Of a DNA stretch of 64,000 nt, positions 11,697 to 23,393 are shown in pieces (position 1 is the stretch's first letter; each line of letters begins with the position of its first letter). Source of the stretch: Anniella stebbinsi. Taxonomy: Eukaryota; Chordata; Lepidosauria; Squamata; Anniellidae. Location: assembly GCA_029215795.1 (NCBI GenBank), contig JARDYH010000002.1:359936973-360000972 (forward strand). Reading direction: 5' to 3'. Position numbers and translations under genes: made by a program. Under the pieces are notes generated by a model. That model saw only the letters and a program-made list of their open reading frames with translations. It searched no databases and was not told the DNA's origin.

Positions 11697-11880
11697 GGGG
11701 CTAAACAGAAGGACTAATAGCCATGACAATTCAAGTTCAAGGAATCTCCCTATATGTACAATCTGTTCCAAACCTGGCCAACTTCTCTAGGCAACAGCTT
11801 GCCTTTGCGAAACAGGTCAAGTCTACCGGATTCCTGTTAATACTATTGTAACATAGTTGTATTATAATTAGATTATAATT
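9530..11880 (+). mobile_element. Vingi/I-like non-LTR retrotransposon, 5' truncated
   Basis: A plus-strand LINE without its 5' part (no endonuclease domain). The reverse transcriptase is in 9530-10771 and C-terminal pieces lie at 10878-11342 and 11388-11696; the 3' untranslated part runs to about 11880. Clade assignment to the I/Vingi group is from the look of the RT (QAGFRKGHCTIDQCFVL, CADDMALIS) and is tentative. It lies between genes A and B. Confidence 0.7.
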
Positions 11881-12908
11881 ACCCTCTCCCTCTGCTGGAT
11901 GATGATGGTGCTTCCTTCCCTGCAGGCACTAACCCTTCCATGCACCCTCAGCCAGCCAGCCTATATATCCCCTTCCAAAGAAGGGGACAGGTGGAAATTA
12001 TGAGCAATGGCTGGCTCAGTACCTGGGGACCTGGTCCTGTAGGGAGCAGCAGCAGTCTGCCAGGCAGAAGTCTAATGCAGAAATGGCAGTGGGGATGAAA
12101 ATAGCAGCAGCAGCAGCCACTCCTCTCCCCCTCTCTCCTGGATGATGGTGATGTCTCCTTCCCTGCAGGTATTGGCTCTCAAATAATTGGAAGGAGGAGA
12201 GTTTGATATGAACAGGTAGCATTATCCAATTCGAGACTAGCATGGGATCAATTTTTTTGCCACAGAGAATCAGAAAAATCATTGTACTCTATGTTCATGA
12301 AATATCTGGCCCAGATGAAATCCACATCTATTTCAGAATCCTGTTTCCCAACAATGTCTGGAGCTGACCAGCAACCAGGAATGTGAGCTATTGTTCTATA
12401 GCTGTTAACATCTTCCAGATCCATGTTAACCTTCTTCAGGAATGGCCTAACCTCATGGATCCAGCCAGACATCCCCTCCATATTAGATGTAATGAGCCAT
12501 GGAGACAAGGGTCAAGCAAACAGCTGGTCAACCAGATTTGGCCAAGCATTTTCTTCACATTGGGCTTTAAAAAGTGAAACTTACCCAGTAAAATGAATCA
12601 TATGTTTTTTTGGACACCTCTATTCATGAAACTGCATTAACCATGGTGTCCATGTTGTTATAGATTTGAGCAACTGTATCTTCGAAATGAAATCCATGTT
12701 CATCACAGGATGCTTCTGAGAATTCTCCCAACCCTTTCCTTGATCCATATTAGGCCATGATCAACCACTCAATAAAGTTCTTATCTTAAAACAAGGGAAA
12801 ATTAAGATTGCAATTTGGCAGATGAAGGGCAAGCCCTAATCACAAATAAGAGAGTGGTCCTCCTCCAATAAACCCTCCGTGTTCCCACATATATGGTGAA
12901 GAAGATGC
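11881..12908. other. Intergenic stretch, unclassified repeats
   Basis: A short sequence around CTGGATGATGATGGTG and CTTCCTTCCCTGCAGG occurs near 11897 and again near 12139, so a small duplication is present. The minus strand at 12248-12508 is open for 86 codons and reads LKKVNMDLEDVNSYRTIAHI, which resembles the early reverse transcriptase motif of LINEs; this may be a decayed retroelement but is not secure. No CYP2 exon is seen. Confidence 0.4.
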
Positions 12909-12980
12909 ATGATAATACCTGATGAAGAGGATCTCTTGAAACAGGAGTATTCATCCGGAGTCCTGTTGTAATAATAGTAA
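12909..12980 (+). ncRNA. Candidate hammerhead ribozyme, core motifs intact
   Basis: The plus strand has CTGATGA (12919-12925), a stem II hairpin (12926-12937; AGAG paired with CTCT), GAAA (12938-12941), and a perfect six-pair stem III (ACAGGA 12941-12946 with TCCTGT 12961-12966) closed by a 14-base loop. The base after it (T12967) is an allowed cleavage-site base, and GTA (12968-12970) pairs with TAC (12916-12918) as stem I. Order of parts is that of a type I hammerhead. One T (12937) is unpaired beside GAAA, and stem I beyond three pairs has mismatches. Known family: hammerheads occur in Penelope-like elements and some other retroelements. Activity is inference. Confidence 0.5.
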
Positions 12981-13564
12981 TATTAGCTTAGAAGCATTTG
13001 TTATATTAGGGGTGTAATAAGAGTAATAATAACTTAGAAGCATTTGTTATATTTATTAGGGGTGTTAACCCAATTGGGACATACTGAATTATCCTTGTTG
13101 TATATATAAGTGATTAAGTTGTGAGCATTCATTTGTTTGGTGATTGTAGGTTTATTTGGTGTAATCTACAACAGGTGACCTTGAATGTGTTCAGATTGGT
13201 GTGTGCATTATACACCCAGAAAATTTATTTCACAGTATGTATGTGATTAAATAACTTACTATTGTATGTGTATCTCACAGCATACATTCTTGTTTCAAAT
13301 TACATAGAGAGTACATATTCTATGTTGTACGGCAGTTGTGTGCCAACGGCACTTGTTTGCAGATCCTTGCAGGTCTCACAGGTCATTGACCCTATACTCC
13401 TTTTGGTTCCTGATCCCAGCCTGCTGCCACAGCTGTGAGTCAGGCAACTGAACAATGCTTGAGAGACTGTTGCGCCTCTGCCTCTATGGAAACAGCGCTA
13501 CCGGCACTCTCTCCTCCTCCACTGCCCTCATCATCCTGCATCACTGGCTCCATCCGGAGAGCTA
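12981..13564. other. Intergenic stretch, no gene seen
   Basis: A block of about 50 bases containing TTAGAAGCATTTGTTATAT is repeated near 12985 and 13030. The rest is AT-rich and then moderately GC-rich unique sequence leading to the short inverted-repeat transposon at 13565. No exon or RNA gene is recognised. Confidence 0.4.
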
Positions 13565-13697
13565 GGGTCCCTGTACAAGAGCGATTTATTTTATTTTATT
13601 AATTTTTTTAAAAAAAACATATTTATTTTTTTAAAAAAATTAAAATTTTTATATTTATCAACTCAGTACAATAGTTATACAATTCTTTCCCTTTCTT

Positions 13698-16600
13698 TTA
13701 TACACCCAAGTGCACCCATCCCCAGGACCAATTCTTCTTCCATGACATTTTCCATAATTGCGATATTCCTTGCACAGGTCTATGTCCTCTCCCCCTTAAC
13801 AATACATACTCTAAAAATAATTTCCATATATTTTCAAATTCATTCCGATTACATGTTCCCTTTTCTATTTTAATATTACACATTAGTTTATCATTGATAG
13901 CGATATCCCATAACTCTTTATACCACTCTTCCTACTGAAAATCGTTCTGTATCTTCCATTTTCTCGCTATTATTAACCTTGCTGCAGTTAGTAACATAGT
14001 AATCCTTAATATTTTGTTTACATTTCATCCCCTCATACATTGATAATAATGCGATCCTTGGAGATAACTCCAAACAAATTCCCGTTATCTCTTTTATCTC
14101 TTTATACACCATTTGCCAAAACTTTTTTACATATTTACATGACCACCACGTATGTACATACGTGCCGATTTGTTGACATCCTCTCCAACATAATACCGAA
14201 TATTTTTATCTATTTGATTCAATCTAATTGGTGTTAAATACCACTGCCATATCAATTTATAAGAATTTTCCTTTATCCTTACTGATAATTTTTAAAAATT
14301 CCATGCACCTCATACTTCCCCCAATTTTGATTGCTTATTAAAGTTTTAATATCATTTTCCCATGCCAATTTATAACCGTTTTCATACTCCTCTTTTACCA
14401 TCAATATTCTATAAATTTCACTTGTTATACCTTTTAATTCCATATTTTGTTCCCTCCCTCGCCTTTGTGTTATCATTTTTTCAAATATCGTATATTTTCT
14501 ACATTCTTTATTGTCTTTTATCCATTTCGTTATCTACTGTTCCAACTGCATGCAATTAAGCCATGAAGCTTTCTCTTCCCTGAATATTTCCTTTATTTGA
14601 TTTAAATTATCCATCTTTATCAACTCTTCTAATCTATTTATATTTTGCTTTCTTAATATTTTCCCCATTACCTTTTTTAAATTTTCTGGGAATTTTTCCA
14701 ACATTTCCACCAGAGTTATTGGGGAGATGACGGGTATTAGTTTATTTTTATTCTTGGCCCAAATCTCTAAAATATTCCTCAGTAACGGATTCCTAATTCT
14801 TTGCAGAAATTTCTTACTAATTTTATTAAAATAAATATTTTCCAATTCCTTTTCTACTTCTTGTGTTTCCAATTCTAACCAACTCATTTCACCCAATCCC
14901 AATATACCCTCCACCACATATCTTAATTGATTGGCCATATAATATCCCTTCAAATTAGGGAGGCCTAACCCTCCTGTTTTCTGTTGTTTATACCACATTT
15001 TCTTATTTATTCTAGATCTCTTATCTCCATTACAGAAATTATTAACCATTATTTGCCATTTCTTCAACTCCTTTTCTGATATTTTAATTAGCAACATTCT
15101 AAATAAGAAATTAATTTTAGGTAATATCTTCATTTTCATTAATGCTATTCTACCAAACCATGAAAGTTTTATTCTCCGATATTCCTCCAATTTTTTTTAC
15201 CTCTTGCCTCAATCTATTATAATTTTCCTCTTCCAAATTATCCAAATTCGCTGTTACATATATTTCTAAATATTTTATTTTTCCTTTTAACTTCATATTC
15301 ACTTCCCTTCTAATTAATTCTTGTTTCTTTTCTTCTTTATAATTAAACAATATCATTTCTGACTTGGGCCAATTTATTTGTAATCCTGTCATCTCTCCAA
15401 ATTCCTCCAGGTAACATTGTACTTTTCCCATTTTCTCAATTGGTTTTTGAATTGAAAGTAACGTATCATCTGCAAATAAATTTATCTTAATTTCTTCTTT
15501 CGTCGCTATCCCTTTTATATTCTCATCCTCTTTAATTGCATTTGCCAGAAGCTCTATAACCATTGCAAATAAAATTGGGGAAAGGGGACAATCTTGCCTA
15601 GTTCCTCGGGCTAGAGACAATTGTTCTGTAATACCATCATTGACCATTACCTCCGCTACATTTTCCGAATACAACTGATCTATTAATCCCTTAAATTTTC
15701 CTCCAAATCCCATAGTATTTATTAATATTTTAAATGTTGGCCACTCCACACAGTCAAAGGCCTTAAAGATATCTAGGGCTATTATACCTGCTTGTAATTT
15801 ATCATTCTTTATCATGTTTATCATATTCAATACCCTAGCTATTAAACTTGACATCTGTCTACCTGCTACAAATCCACATTGATTCGTATTAATATATTTA
15901 TGCATAAATTTATTCAATCTTTTCACCATTATCACTGTCAAGATCTTGGCATCTTGATTTAACAATGATATAGGTCTATAAGATCCCGGATCTGTTAGCT
16001 CTTTATCCGGTTTTGGGATTAAGACAATTAAAGACTGCTTCCACGATGGTGGGGCCTTCTCCCCATTTATTATTTGATTATAAAGTATTTTTAATTTAGG
16101 CACCAATATATTCTTAAAATTTTTATAATATTCCAGACCCAACCCATCTATTCCCGGGGATTTCCCCACTTTTAATTTGTCAATTACTCCTCCAATTTCT
16201 TTCTCTGTTACCAGTTGTTCCATCACTTCCCTATCTAGTTCTTATATTTGATGTATATAACTCTTGATAGAATTCTTGAAAAACTTGTAATTTATCTTTC
16301 ATTAAATTATTAATCTTACCTGATTTATCTTTTATAGCCCCAATTGGATTTCCCATTTTCCTTGACTCTGTGGATCTGGCCAACATTTTAGAATTCCTGT
16401 TGCTATACTCAGAATATTCTCTTTTTAAATATATCAAATTTCTCTGTATTTTCCCAATTTCTATACCCTCTAATTCCTTCTTTTTTGCTTGTAATTGAGC
16501 CCCAATAATTTTATTTTTATTCTTTATATATTCCACCTCCAATTCCCTATTTTTTTCCAATTTTACCCTCTCCTCCTCTTGTTGTCACTTTAATTTACAT

Positions 16601-17599
16601 GATTTCCTAATACATATTCCTCTCATCACAGCCTTCATTGTATCCCAAATTATAACCTGTGTGGACTCCCCATTATTATTTATTTGCCATATATCCTCCA
16701 TTTCTTTTTGAATCTTTTCTATCGTTTGTTTATATGTAAAAGGTCTAGTGTCTACTCTCCATCTTTTAGCTTCCTTATATTCTTTCCGAACCTTCATCTC
16801 CATATTTATTAATGCATGAGCTGAAACTTTAATAAGTCCTATTCCTACTTCTATTACTTTTGTTAATAAACTCTTAGAAATGAAAACGTAATCTATTCTA
16901 GAATAGCTCTTATGTACTGCTAATTAGAAGGTATATTTCCTTTCCTCCCCTTTGTTTAACCTCCAAACGTCGAACATCTCCTTTGCTTTCATTAATACAT
17001 TTAAGCTTGTTACATTGTGCCACCTATCATTTATATTGGGATTAGATTTATCTTTGTTTTTATCCATTACCATATTAAAATCTCCTCCCATTCTAATGTG
17101 GCCTTTTTGAATTCCTTGCATTTCCTTGAACACTTTATTATAGAAGTTTTATTGCTTTTCATTCGGGGCATAAATATTCACCAATGTGTAATTTTCATTA
17201 GCTATCTTCCCCTGTATAATTATATATCTCCCCTTTTCATCTTCCCCCCCCCTTCATATTACTAAAACCACATTTCTTTGAAATTATAATTGCCACCCCT
17301 CTAGATTTGGATGTTCCATATGCTTTCTCGTAGATATTCGCCCATCTTAATTTAATTTCATAAGCCCCTTCTTTAACTTGATCTGTTTCCTGTAAAAATA
17401 CAATGTCAGCTTTATCCCTATTCAATAAATTTTCTATTCTCTTTTGTTTTATCATCGTCCCCAGCCCTTTAACATTTAATGATGTTAATTTCAGTCTGCT
17501 ACCCATAATATTTTTAAATGGCAAATTGTCTTTTCTATTGGTCCTTATTAGTGCTCTACCTTTTCCCCACTCTCTTCCCACCCCACTTCCTCCCCCCAC
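13698..17599 (-). pseudogene. L1 ORF2 remnant (endonuclease and reverse transcriptase), copy 1
   Basis: ORF2 supplies the APE-type endonuclease and reverse transcriptase of L1. The N-terminal endonuclease (17237-17599) reads LTSLNVKGLG and IVFLQET; GGDFNMVMDK follows near 17090. The reverse transcriptase (15150-16226) has KSPGIDGLG, GSYRPISLLNQDAKIL, ALDIFKAFDCVEWP, LARGTRQDCPLSPILFA and FADDT. The C-terminal part (14534-15190) is shifted into another frame. Several stops and shifts break it (near 15170, 16228, 16570, 16900 and 17200). TRQDCPLSP replaces the usual TRQGCPLSP. Confidence 0.85.
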
Positions 17600-17825
17600 C
17601 CCATTCCCTTCACCTCCCTCCCTCCCTTCCTTCCTTCCCCTAATTATTCATCCCTCCCTCGTGCCTGAGGAATTAACCTCGTCCAAAGACCCAAAGATCA
17701 ATCCGGGGGGGGGGGAGGAGACGCTCCTCCAGGATCCCCAACAGCAGCCACCCTCCTCCTCGGTCAAGTTATATTTTCCTCATCTTCCGCTGATTTATAT
17801 TTAATTCTCTATCTTAAGAACTTTC

Positions 17826-18020
17826 TGTTGAGGAAAATTTCCCTTAAGATGAATTAAAGGACTGGACAGTTGCAAAGTGTCCAGAGGACTGACTATAGAA
17901 CCTGATATCAATTAACAGGGGAATGGTCTTTTCTATCTGTTACTGAAAAGGTCAGAGAGATAGTGGGTTTTTCCCTGGGAGTTTTTTCTACTGATTTGTG
18001 CATAGTCATTGTTTATTCAA

Positions 18021-18056
<36 letters not shown>

Positions 18057-18325
18057 ATATCTGTAAATATCTGATAGAGAATGAGGCTGGTTGTATGAGG
18101 ATATGATGTTGGCTGGTGATGTTACTTGATGTGGAAATCTTCCTGGAACCTGTATTGTATTTGATGACCAAAACTGCTGTACATATATACTGAAGGAAAT
18201 ACTGGAACCTCAGTAAAAGCTTATACTAAACACAAACCGCTGGTGTGTGAGTATTCTTGGTGAATGGATCTCTGGAACATGCTTACTCTGCTGTAAGTGA
18301 ACCGGGAGCGCTTCTCTCCTGGACA
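17826..18325 (+). mobile_element. Solo LTR of 500 bases nested in the L1
   Basis: Starts TGTTGAGG and ends CTGGACA, the TG...CA ends of an LTR, with a perfect 5-base target duplication CTTTC at 17821-17825 and 18326-18330. It interrupts the L1 spacer between ORF1 and ORF2. A possible polyadenylation signal AGTAAA is followed by AAACCGCTGGTGTGTGAG, as in an R-U5 region, so the plus strand is likely sense. It contains a (CTAT)n microsatellite. No internal genes. Confidence 0.8.
18020..18058. repeat. (CTAT)n microsatellite inside the nested LTR
   Basis: About nine perfect CTAT units followed by ATAT. It lies within the LTR, so it arose in or after that insertion. Confidence 0.9.
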
Positions 18326-18332
18326 CTTTCTT

Positions 18333-19281
18333 CTATTTATTGTTTCCAACTGCTCCTTCCTCCAGCTCCAGTAATCCCAACTCTTGTAATAGTTGTATGC
18401 CTTGTTCCGATGATGTAATTCTGTATTGTCGATCCTTCCACTGAAACTTCAAAATCACTGGATAACCCCACGTGTATCTCACATTCTTCTTAAACAACAC
18501 CACTGTACAAACTTTCATAGTTTTCCTCCAATTAATTGTCTCCGAACATAAATCATTATATACTTGCACTGGGGTTGATCGATACTTCATTTGCTCCAGG
18601 GCTTGTCTTGCTGCTTTCATGAATTGCTCTTTTTTATAATAACTCACAAACTTTATGATGACATCTCTAGGCACTACTCCACTTCTTCTGCTTCCGATTC
18701 TATATATTCTTTCTATGTCCCATTCTTCCCATGCAATGTCTGGAGTCATATCCTTAATCCATCCCATAACTTGATCTCTCAAAATTCTGGGGTTTTCACC
18801 CGATAATTCTGGAAAGAATCTGAGATGAAGGTTAGAGCGTCTTGCCCGATCCTCCAAGTCAATTATTTTCAACTGCATTAAATCAAACTGTTCTGTCTGG
18901 TTCTGTATAGCTATTTCATTTGCCAAAACTTTTTTCTCCACATTTTCAATCTTCAAATTGACCTCCTTCATTTTTTTTCCATTTCTGAGACACTTCTATT
19001 TGTTTCAGCTACTACTCCCATCAACACCTTTTTTTAAGAGTTTCATTACTTTCTTCCATCATTTTTTGCATCTTTCCATTATTATGTGTCATCATCTGCT
19101 GCATCATCTCTTTCAAGCTCTCAATCAGCTCTGTCTGCTGCATTGTGGCATCTGATATTTTAAGTCTAGCTGCAGCTGCCTTCAGGTCAACTCCTCCCTC
19201 CTTCCCTTCCTTCTCCCTTCTGGTTTTCTGGGAGTCTTTGTTATTATTATTATTATTATTATTGCCACTTGAGGTCAGCAT
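18333..19281 (-). pseudogene. L1 ORF1 remnant (RNA-binding protein), copy 1
   Basis: L1 ORF1 protein binds the element's RNA as a trimer. The upstream piece (19021-19281) and the main piece (18333-18971) are in different frames, so at least one shift separates them. The main piece starts in a coiled coil (VNLKIENVEKKVLANEIAIQ), then LEDRARRSNLHLRFFPE, the RNA-recognition-like domain (RDVIIKFVSYYKKEQF) and the C-terminal domain (VQVYNDLCSETINWRKTM). These blocks match ORF1 of the second L1. The spacing to ORF2 is widened by the LTR at 17826-18325. Confidence 0.8.
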
Positions 19282-19958
19282 CTAGCCAATCTAGCTGCTG
19301 TATTATCCGATGGTCTACCCGTAGACTTATTTCTAAGCCAAAGCGGAATTTTCTTTTGTTTTTTAAAGTCTTCCTTTGACATTGAATCTGCTCCAACACA
19401 GATGCTAGAAAGGCCGAAAGCGAAAGTAGCCTGCTCCGGCTACACCAATTATCAAAGGCAGTTCTTTCAAGGCTTTCAGCCTCTCTTATCTTTCCCACAC
19501 AGTACTTTCTCTTTGTACTCACATTTGAAGCTCTTTTAATGAGGCTATTAACTTTACATTTTATTTACAACCGGAGCTCAAGAGTTTTGTTGCTCGCTCG
19601 TTACCCCCGGAGTCCGTCCCCCCCAAGAGCGATTTAAAGCTCTTTCAAGTCGCATTTTAAAAAATTACCTCTACAAGAGTGGAGCGCAAATTGGGGGTTG
19701 AGGCGCTTTATCTGTCCGATTATGCGCATTATCAAATGCACGTTAAATAGCATGTATTTAACTCCACGGCAGTTAAAGTGCATTATGACCATGTAAACGA
19801 GTTATTCTTCGCATTTCAACCACTTTAAAGTGCATTTTATACTGCTGGTTATGCGCTTCACCACATGTCATTTATAGGATTTAGGTGTAAAAGCGCTTGT
19901 GAGAAGATGCGCATAATCGGACAACCAGGCTCCAAACCGAATTCTTGTAGAGGGGGCC

Positions 19959-20785
19959 TATTGGTTGGGAAAGAGAGTGCTATTGAGCTGTTGTTGCTCT
20001 GGGAAGGAGAAAGGGAGCTGGGATGGTTCCCTCCTTCATTTTGGTTGTCTGCATGGAGACTTTGTACACCCCCTTCCTCTGTTCCCTGCCTTCCTCCCCC
20101 CTCCCCTTTTGCTCCTGCTGTTCTTCCCTCCTCCCATCTTCTCTCCTTGGCCAAAGTGATTACCTTTATATGTGCACTGTCCCCTGTGCAACAACACAGC
20201 AATCACGTGTGGAAAATAGAGAGCTGGGAAGAACAACAAAAACTCCAGCCAGGAAGAGGAGGAGAATAGAGGGAGGAGGAGGAGGAGGAGGAGGAGGAGG
20301 AGGAGCATGGATGGTAATCCTGTAAAGTAAGTTAGGCTGTGATGTAGTGCCTGGCCCAGATCATCCTTTGAGAAATGGGAGACATTTGCTGGTCCTTTTG
20401 AGTCAGCAAAATGTCCTGGGCCCGTGTATGTGTGTCGAGTTTGGCTGTTGCATCTGAAAGGGGCCGTGTGTCGGTTTATGTTTGTTCCTTGTGTGTGTCT
20501 GTGAGAGTGCGAGTGCATCAATGTGTCTTTCTATTTCCTGTGTCTCTGTGCTGTAAGCTTGTGCCAAATGGGGAGGCTTGTGTTGTGTGTGTCTGTCATT
20601 TTCCCATGGTTGAGGAGTTACAAGCCAAAGGCTAGTCTGCCTGTGGCTGTTGCCAAAGAAAGAACACTAAAATAAATGACTATCACCGAAGTCTTGTTTG
20701 GAACCAGATTGCTATTTTCAAGGGTCCCACATCTGTGGACACAACAGTTGGGTAAAGCTCCTATCAATTCAATATGTTTTGGATT
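19959..20785. other. Intergenic stretch with simple repeats
   Basis: Contains a pyrimidine-rich tract near 20065-20150, a (GGA)n array at 20262-20305 and a GT-rich stretch near 20420-20610. The open frames crossing these tracts (for example a Leu-rich frame on the minus strand) come from the repeats. No exon is recognised. Confidence 0.5.
20262..20305. repeat. (GGA)n microsatellite
   Basis: About fourteen GGA units, nearly perfect. On the minus strand it is TCC and translates to a poly-Leu or poly-Ser run. Confidence 0.9.
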
Positions 20786-20935
20786 CTCAGACTCTCAGCC
20801 CAACTTACCTCACAGGGTTATTGTTGTGAGGATAAAAATGGAGAGAAGGAGGATTATGTACACCGCCTTGGGTTCCTTGGAAGAAAAAAGGTGGGCTATG
20901 AAAGTAACAAATAAAATAAACAAAATAAATATGGA
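20786..20935 (+). mobile_element. Sauria-type SINE, 5' truncated
   Basis: The sequence runs CTCAGCCCAACTTACCTCAC, GGGTTATTGTTGTGAGGATA, then ACCGCCTTGGGTTCCTTGGA and a short A-rich AATAAA tail, the body and tail of the SINE widespread in squamates. The tRNA-like head is missing. Name is from memory of the family; inverse fragments of the same sequence occur near 41640 and 42090. Confidence 0.6.
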
Positions 20936-21829
20936 TGGCCCCTGGGTCTCAAAACAGTTGGAGGAAAGCGAACAGTAAAGAATTTTAAAAAATGGCTCAT
21001 TTTGGATATTATGAATGGTGGAGTCCAATGTCTTCTACTAGAAATCCAATTTTTCAGTTGAAATAAGTAATAAAACCACTCCACATTGGGTAAAAAAAAA
21101 AAACCTGTTCACTAACTTATCCCAGATGCATAAATATTTGCTGTTGTTGTTGTTTTCAGAGTTTAATTTTCGAAGGGGCTGGAATTGGGGAGATGATGGT
21201 GGCGATCGATCGATTGATTGCTATGTGTACATGGAGGCTAGAGTAAAACAGCTGTAGTGGCTTTGAACAGAGAAGAGGAGAGAGAGAGGAAAAAAATTAC
21301 ACCAGACTATTGGTTATTTGGTTTGTGATCTCATTTTAGAAGCTAATAAGCAACAACAAAGCCTTTTGAATAACAGGAAATCTACATGTGCCCTATGTGA
21401 ATGTGAATTGTAAGCTGACTCTTCTGACATTGGCGTAGCACAGACATTATTACATGAAGGAACTCTAATTCAAGACACTGTGTAAAATTACAACTGATTA
21501 CAATGACCTCAGTTGACTTTCAGAGGAAGCAGAGCGCAATCACATGAGCCAAAACATGAATCTTGAATTTTGTCTCGTACCAGCCTGACATATGTTTCGA
21601 TCCTGCCAAACCCTGACTGATACCTTTAAGAGGGACTGCAGGTCATAATATATGTGCCCTTCTTAGTACATTACAGTCAGCTGAGGAGTAGTCATCACAA
21701 CTGTAATTACTTCACCATGGGGTGGACCTTTTCTTGCCCATTCCAAAGAAGTTATAATTATGTCATTAAACTGCATCCAACTAAACATGCAATGCGCTGT
21801 ACATAGGGCTACCTCTATGCCTAGTCAGG
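20936..21829. other. Intergenic stretch, no gene seen
   Basis: Mostly unique-looking sequence with a GATCGATCGATTGATT run near 21202. I see no exon, RNA gene or complete element. Confidence 0.4.
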
Positions 21830-22370
21830 AGACTTCAACTAGTTCAAAATATGGCAGCCAGGTTGGTCACCGGTACACCTAGAGGGGACCATATTACGCC
21901 AGCTTTAAAATCGCTCCACTGGCTGCCAATTAGTTTCCGGGCAAAGTACAAAGTGTTGGTCATTACCTTTAAAGCCCTACATGGTTTGAGTCCAGGTTAC
22001 CTGTGGGATCGCCTTCTCCCATACAATCCGCCCCGCATGCTCAGGTCCTCTGGGAAGAACTTACTGCAGTCGGCCAAGACTAGGCTGACAACCATTACGC
22101 AGAGGACCTTCTCTTCTGCCGCTCCCAGACTGTGGAATGACCTGCCGGAGGACACTCGTCAACTTAACAGTCTTTTAGAATTTAAGAAAGCTATAAAGAC
22201 TGTTCTCTTCCAGCAGGCATATCCAGTGGGATGTTAGGATGTTTTTAGGATGTTTTTAGAATGTTTTAATGCAGTTTTAATAATGTGTGCTATGTTTTAA
22301 TCAGTCTTATGTATTTTATCATATTGTTGTTCCACGCCTAGATCCAAATGGAGAGGCGGGTAAGAAATAA

Positions 22371-22411
<41 letters not shown>
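21830..22411 (+). mobile_element. L2-type LINE 3' end
   Basis: The end of the reverse transcriptase ORF is open for 128 codons (21851-22237): AARLVTGTPRGDHITPAL, LHWLPISFRAKYKVLVITFK, APRLWNDLPEDTRQL, then a stop. The 3' untranslated part has TTTTAGGATG repeats, AGATCCAAATGGAGAGGCGG and an (ATT)n tail at about 22370-22411. It is heavily 5' truncated. Inverse copies of the same end occur at 2838, 6312 and 29861. Confidence 0.85.
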
Positions 22412-22413
<2 letters not shown>

Positions 22414-22589
22414 CAGATTCTACTTTTGATCTAACTCATTTGGTTATGGTAGTAGTCAGGAGTGTAGTAGTGAGCCAGCTATAGCCCTTTTGGATGGCAT
22501 AGGACCTATGCCATGGATTATCATGATATATATGGTTTCTGGGTTGGATGGGGACTGACTGAAACTGACTGAGCCATGCATGGCCATGA

Positions 22590-23393
22590 CAGGATCAAGG
22601 CACTAGGAGGAAGCAAAGCAACCCATGACATAAGTGAGCCAAGGATTGTCTTGATTCAAAGCCAGAAACACAAACCATACCTCCAAACAGGGCCAAGACA
22701 GTAATTATTGGAGAAGTGTGCAGGTGTTCAGACAGACAGGCAGCTATGTGAACATGAGTTCAGTGAGTATGCAATAGATCCGTGGGGTTGACCCTTCAAA
22801 TCTGACTATTCCACAACGTCACCCGATGGGCAGAGACAGGCAGGCAGGCAGGCAGAGAGTCAGCAAGCAGACAGCTATGCAGGTGCAAGTTGAGAGAATA
22901 TGCAATAGATCCATGGGGCTGACCGACCAGTTCTGGCTACTACAAAATGTCACCCAGTGGGCAGAGACAGAGAGGCAGCAGGCAGCGATGTGGGCATGAG
23001 TTGAGCGAGTATGTAATAGATCCATGCGGTTGACCCACCAGATCCAGTTACACAACATCACCCTGTGGGCAGAGACAGGCAGGCAGAGAAACAGCAGGCA
23101 GGCAGCTATGTGGGCGCAAGTAGAGCAAGTATGCAATAGATCCACGGGGTTGACCCACTAGATCCAGCTACTACACAATGTCAACCTGCTGGCAGAGACA
23201 GGCAGGCAGGCACGGAGCGGGCAGACAGCTATGTGGGCATGAGTAAGTGAGCCAAAGATTGTCTTGGTTCAAAGCCAGAAACACAAACCGGCCCTGTGAG
23301 GCAGGCCCAGACAGATAATATTGGAGAAGTGTGCAGGTACACAGGCAGGTAGGCAGAGCGGCAGCAAGCAGGCAGCTATGTGGGTGCAAGTAA
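22590..23393. repeat. Degenerate tandem repeats rich in CAGG, duplicated block
   Basis: Units of roughly 100-130 bases repeat with GCAATAGATCC, GTTGACCC, GGCAGAGACAGGCAGGCAGG and CAGCTATGTGGGC. A second kind of unit (GAGCCAAGGATTGTCTT, CAAAGCCAGAAACACAAAC, CCCAGACAGATAATATTGGA) also recurs. The same blocks are found at 25470-25900. The Cys/Leu-rich minus-strand frames here are by-products of CAGG repeats. Confidence 0.75.

Larger units (their letters stand above)
13589..19623 (-). mobile_element. Full-length L1 retrotransposon (copy 1)
   Basis: Flanked by a perfect 13-base target duplication CAAGAGCGATTTA at 13576-13588 and 19624-19636. The total is 6035 bases; without a nested LTR and its 5-base duplication it is 5530, close to the 5556 of the second L1 at 55916-61471, so both are probably full length. 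On the minus strand it has a GC-rich 5' leader (to about 19290), ORF1, a spacer and ORF2, and an A/T-rich 3' end. Both ORFs are broken, so this copy is dead. Confidence 0.9.
13565..19958 (+). mobile_element. Short inverted-repeat DNA transposon (copy 1), split by L1
   Basis: Net length is about 346 bases once the L1 and one target copy are removed. The ends are GGGTCCCTGTACAAGAG and the inverse of GGCCCCCTCTACAAGAA. Inside, GTCCGATTATGCGCA (19714-19728) and its exact inverse (19908-19922) form a second inverted pair. The whole sequence aligns with the 356-base copy 2 at 23394-23749, which is in the opposite orientation. Flanks share only TA here. There is no transposase frame, so it is a non-autonomous (MITE-like) element. 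The superfamily is unsettled: Harbinger-like or mariner-like. Confidence 0.75.

Noticed and set aside
12248..12508. 86-codon minus-strand frame as a possible host gene
   Set aside because: The only hint is a weak resemblance to a LINE reverse transcriptase motif; no splice context or start support.
20023..20521. Long overlapping open frames on both strands with poly-Gly or poly-Leu runs
   Set aside because: They cross a (GGA)n microsatellite and pyrimidine tracts; composition explains them.
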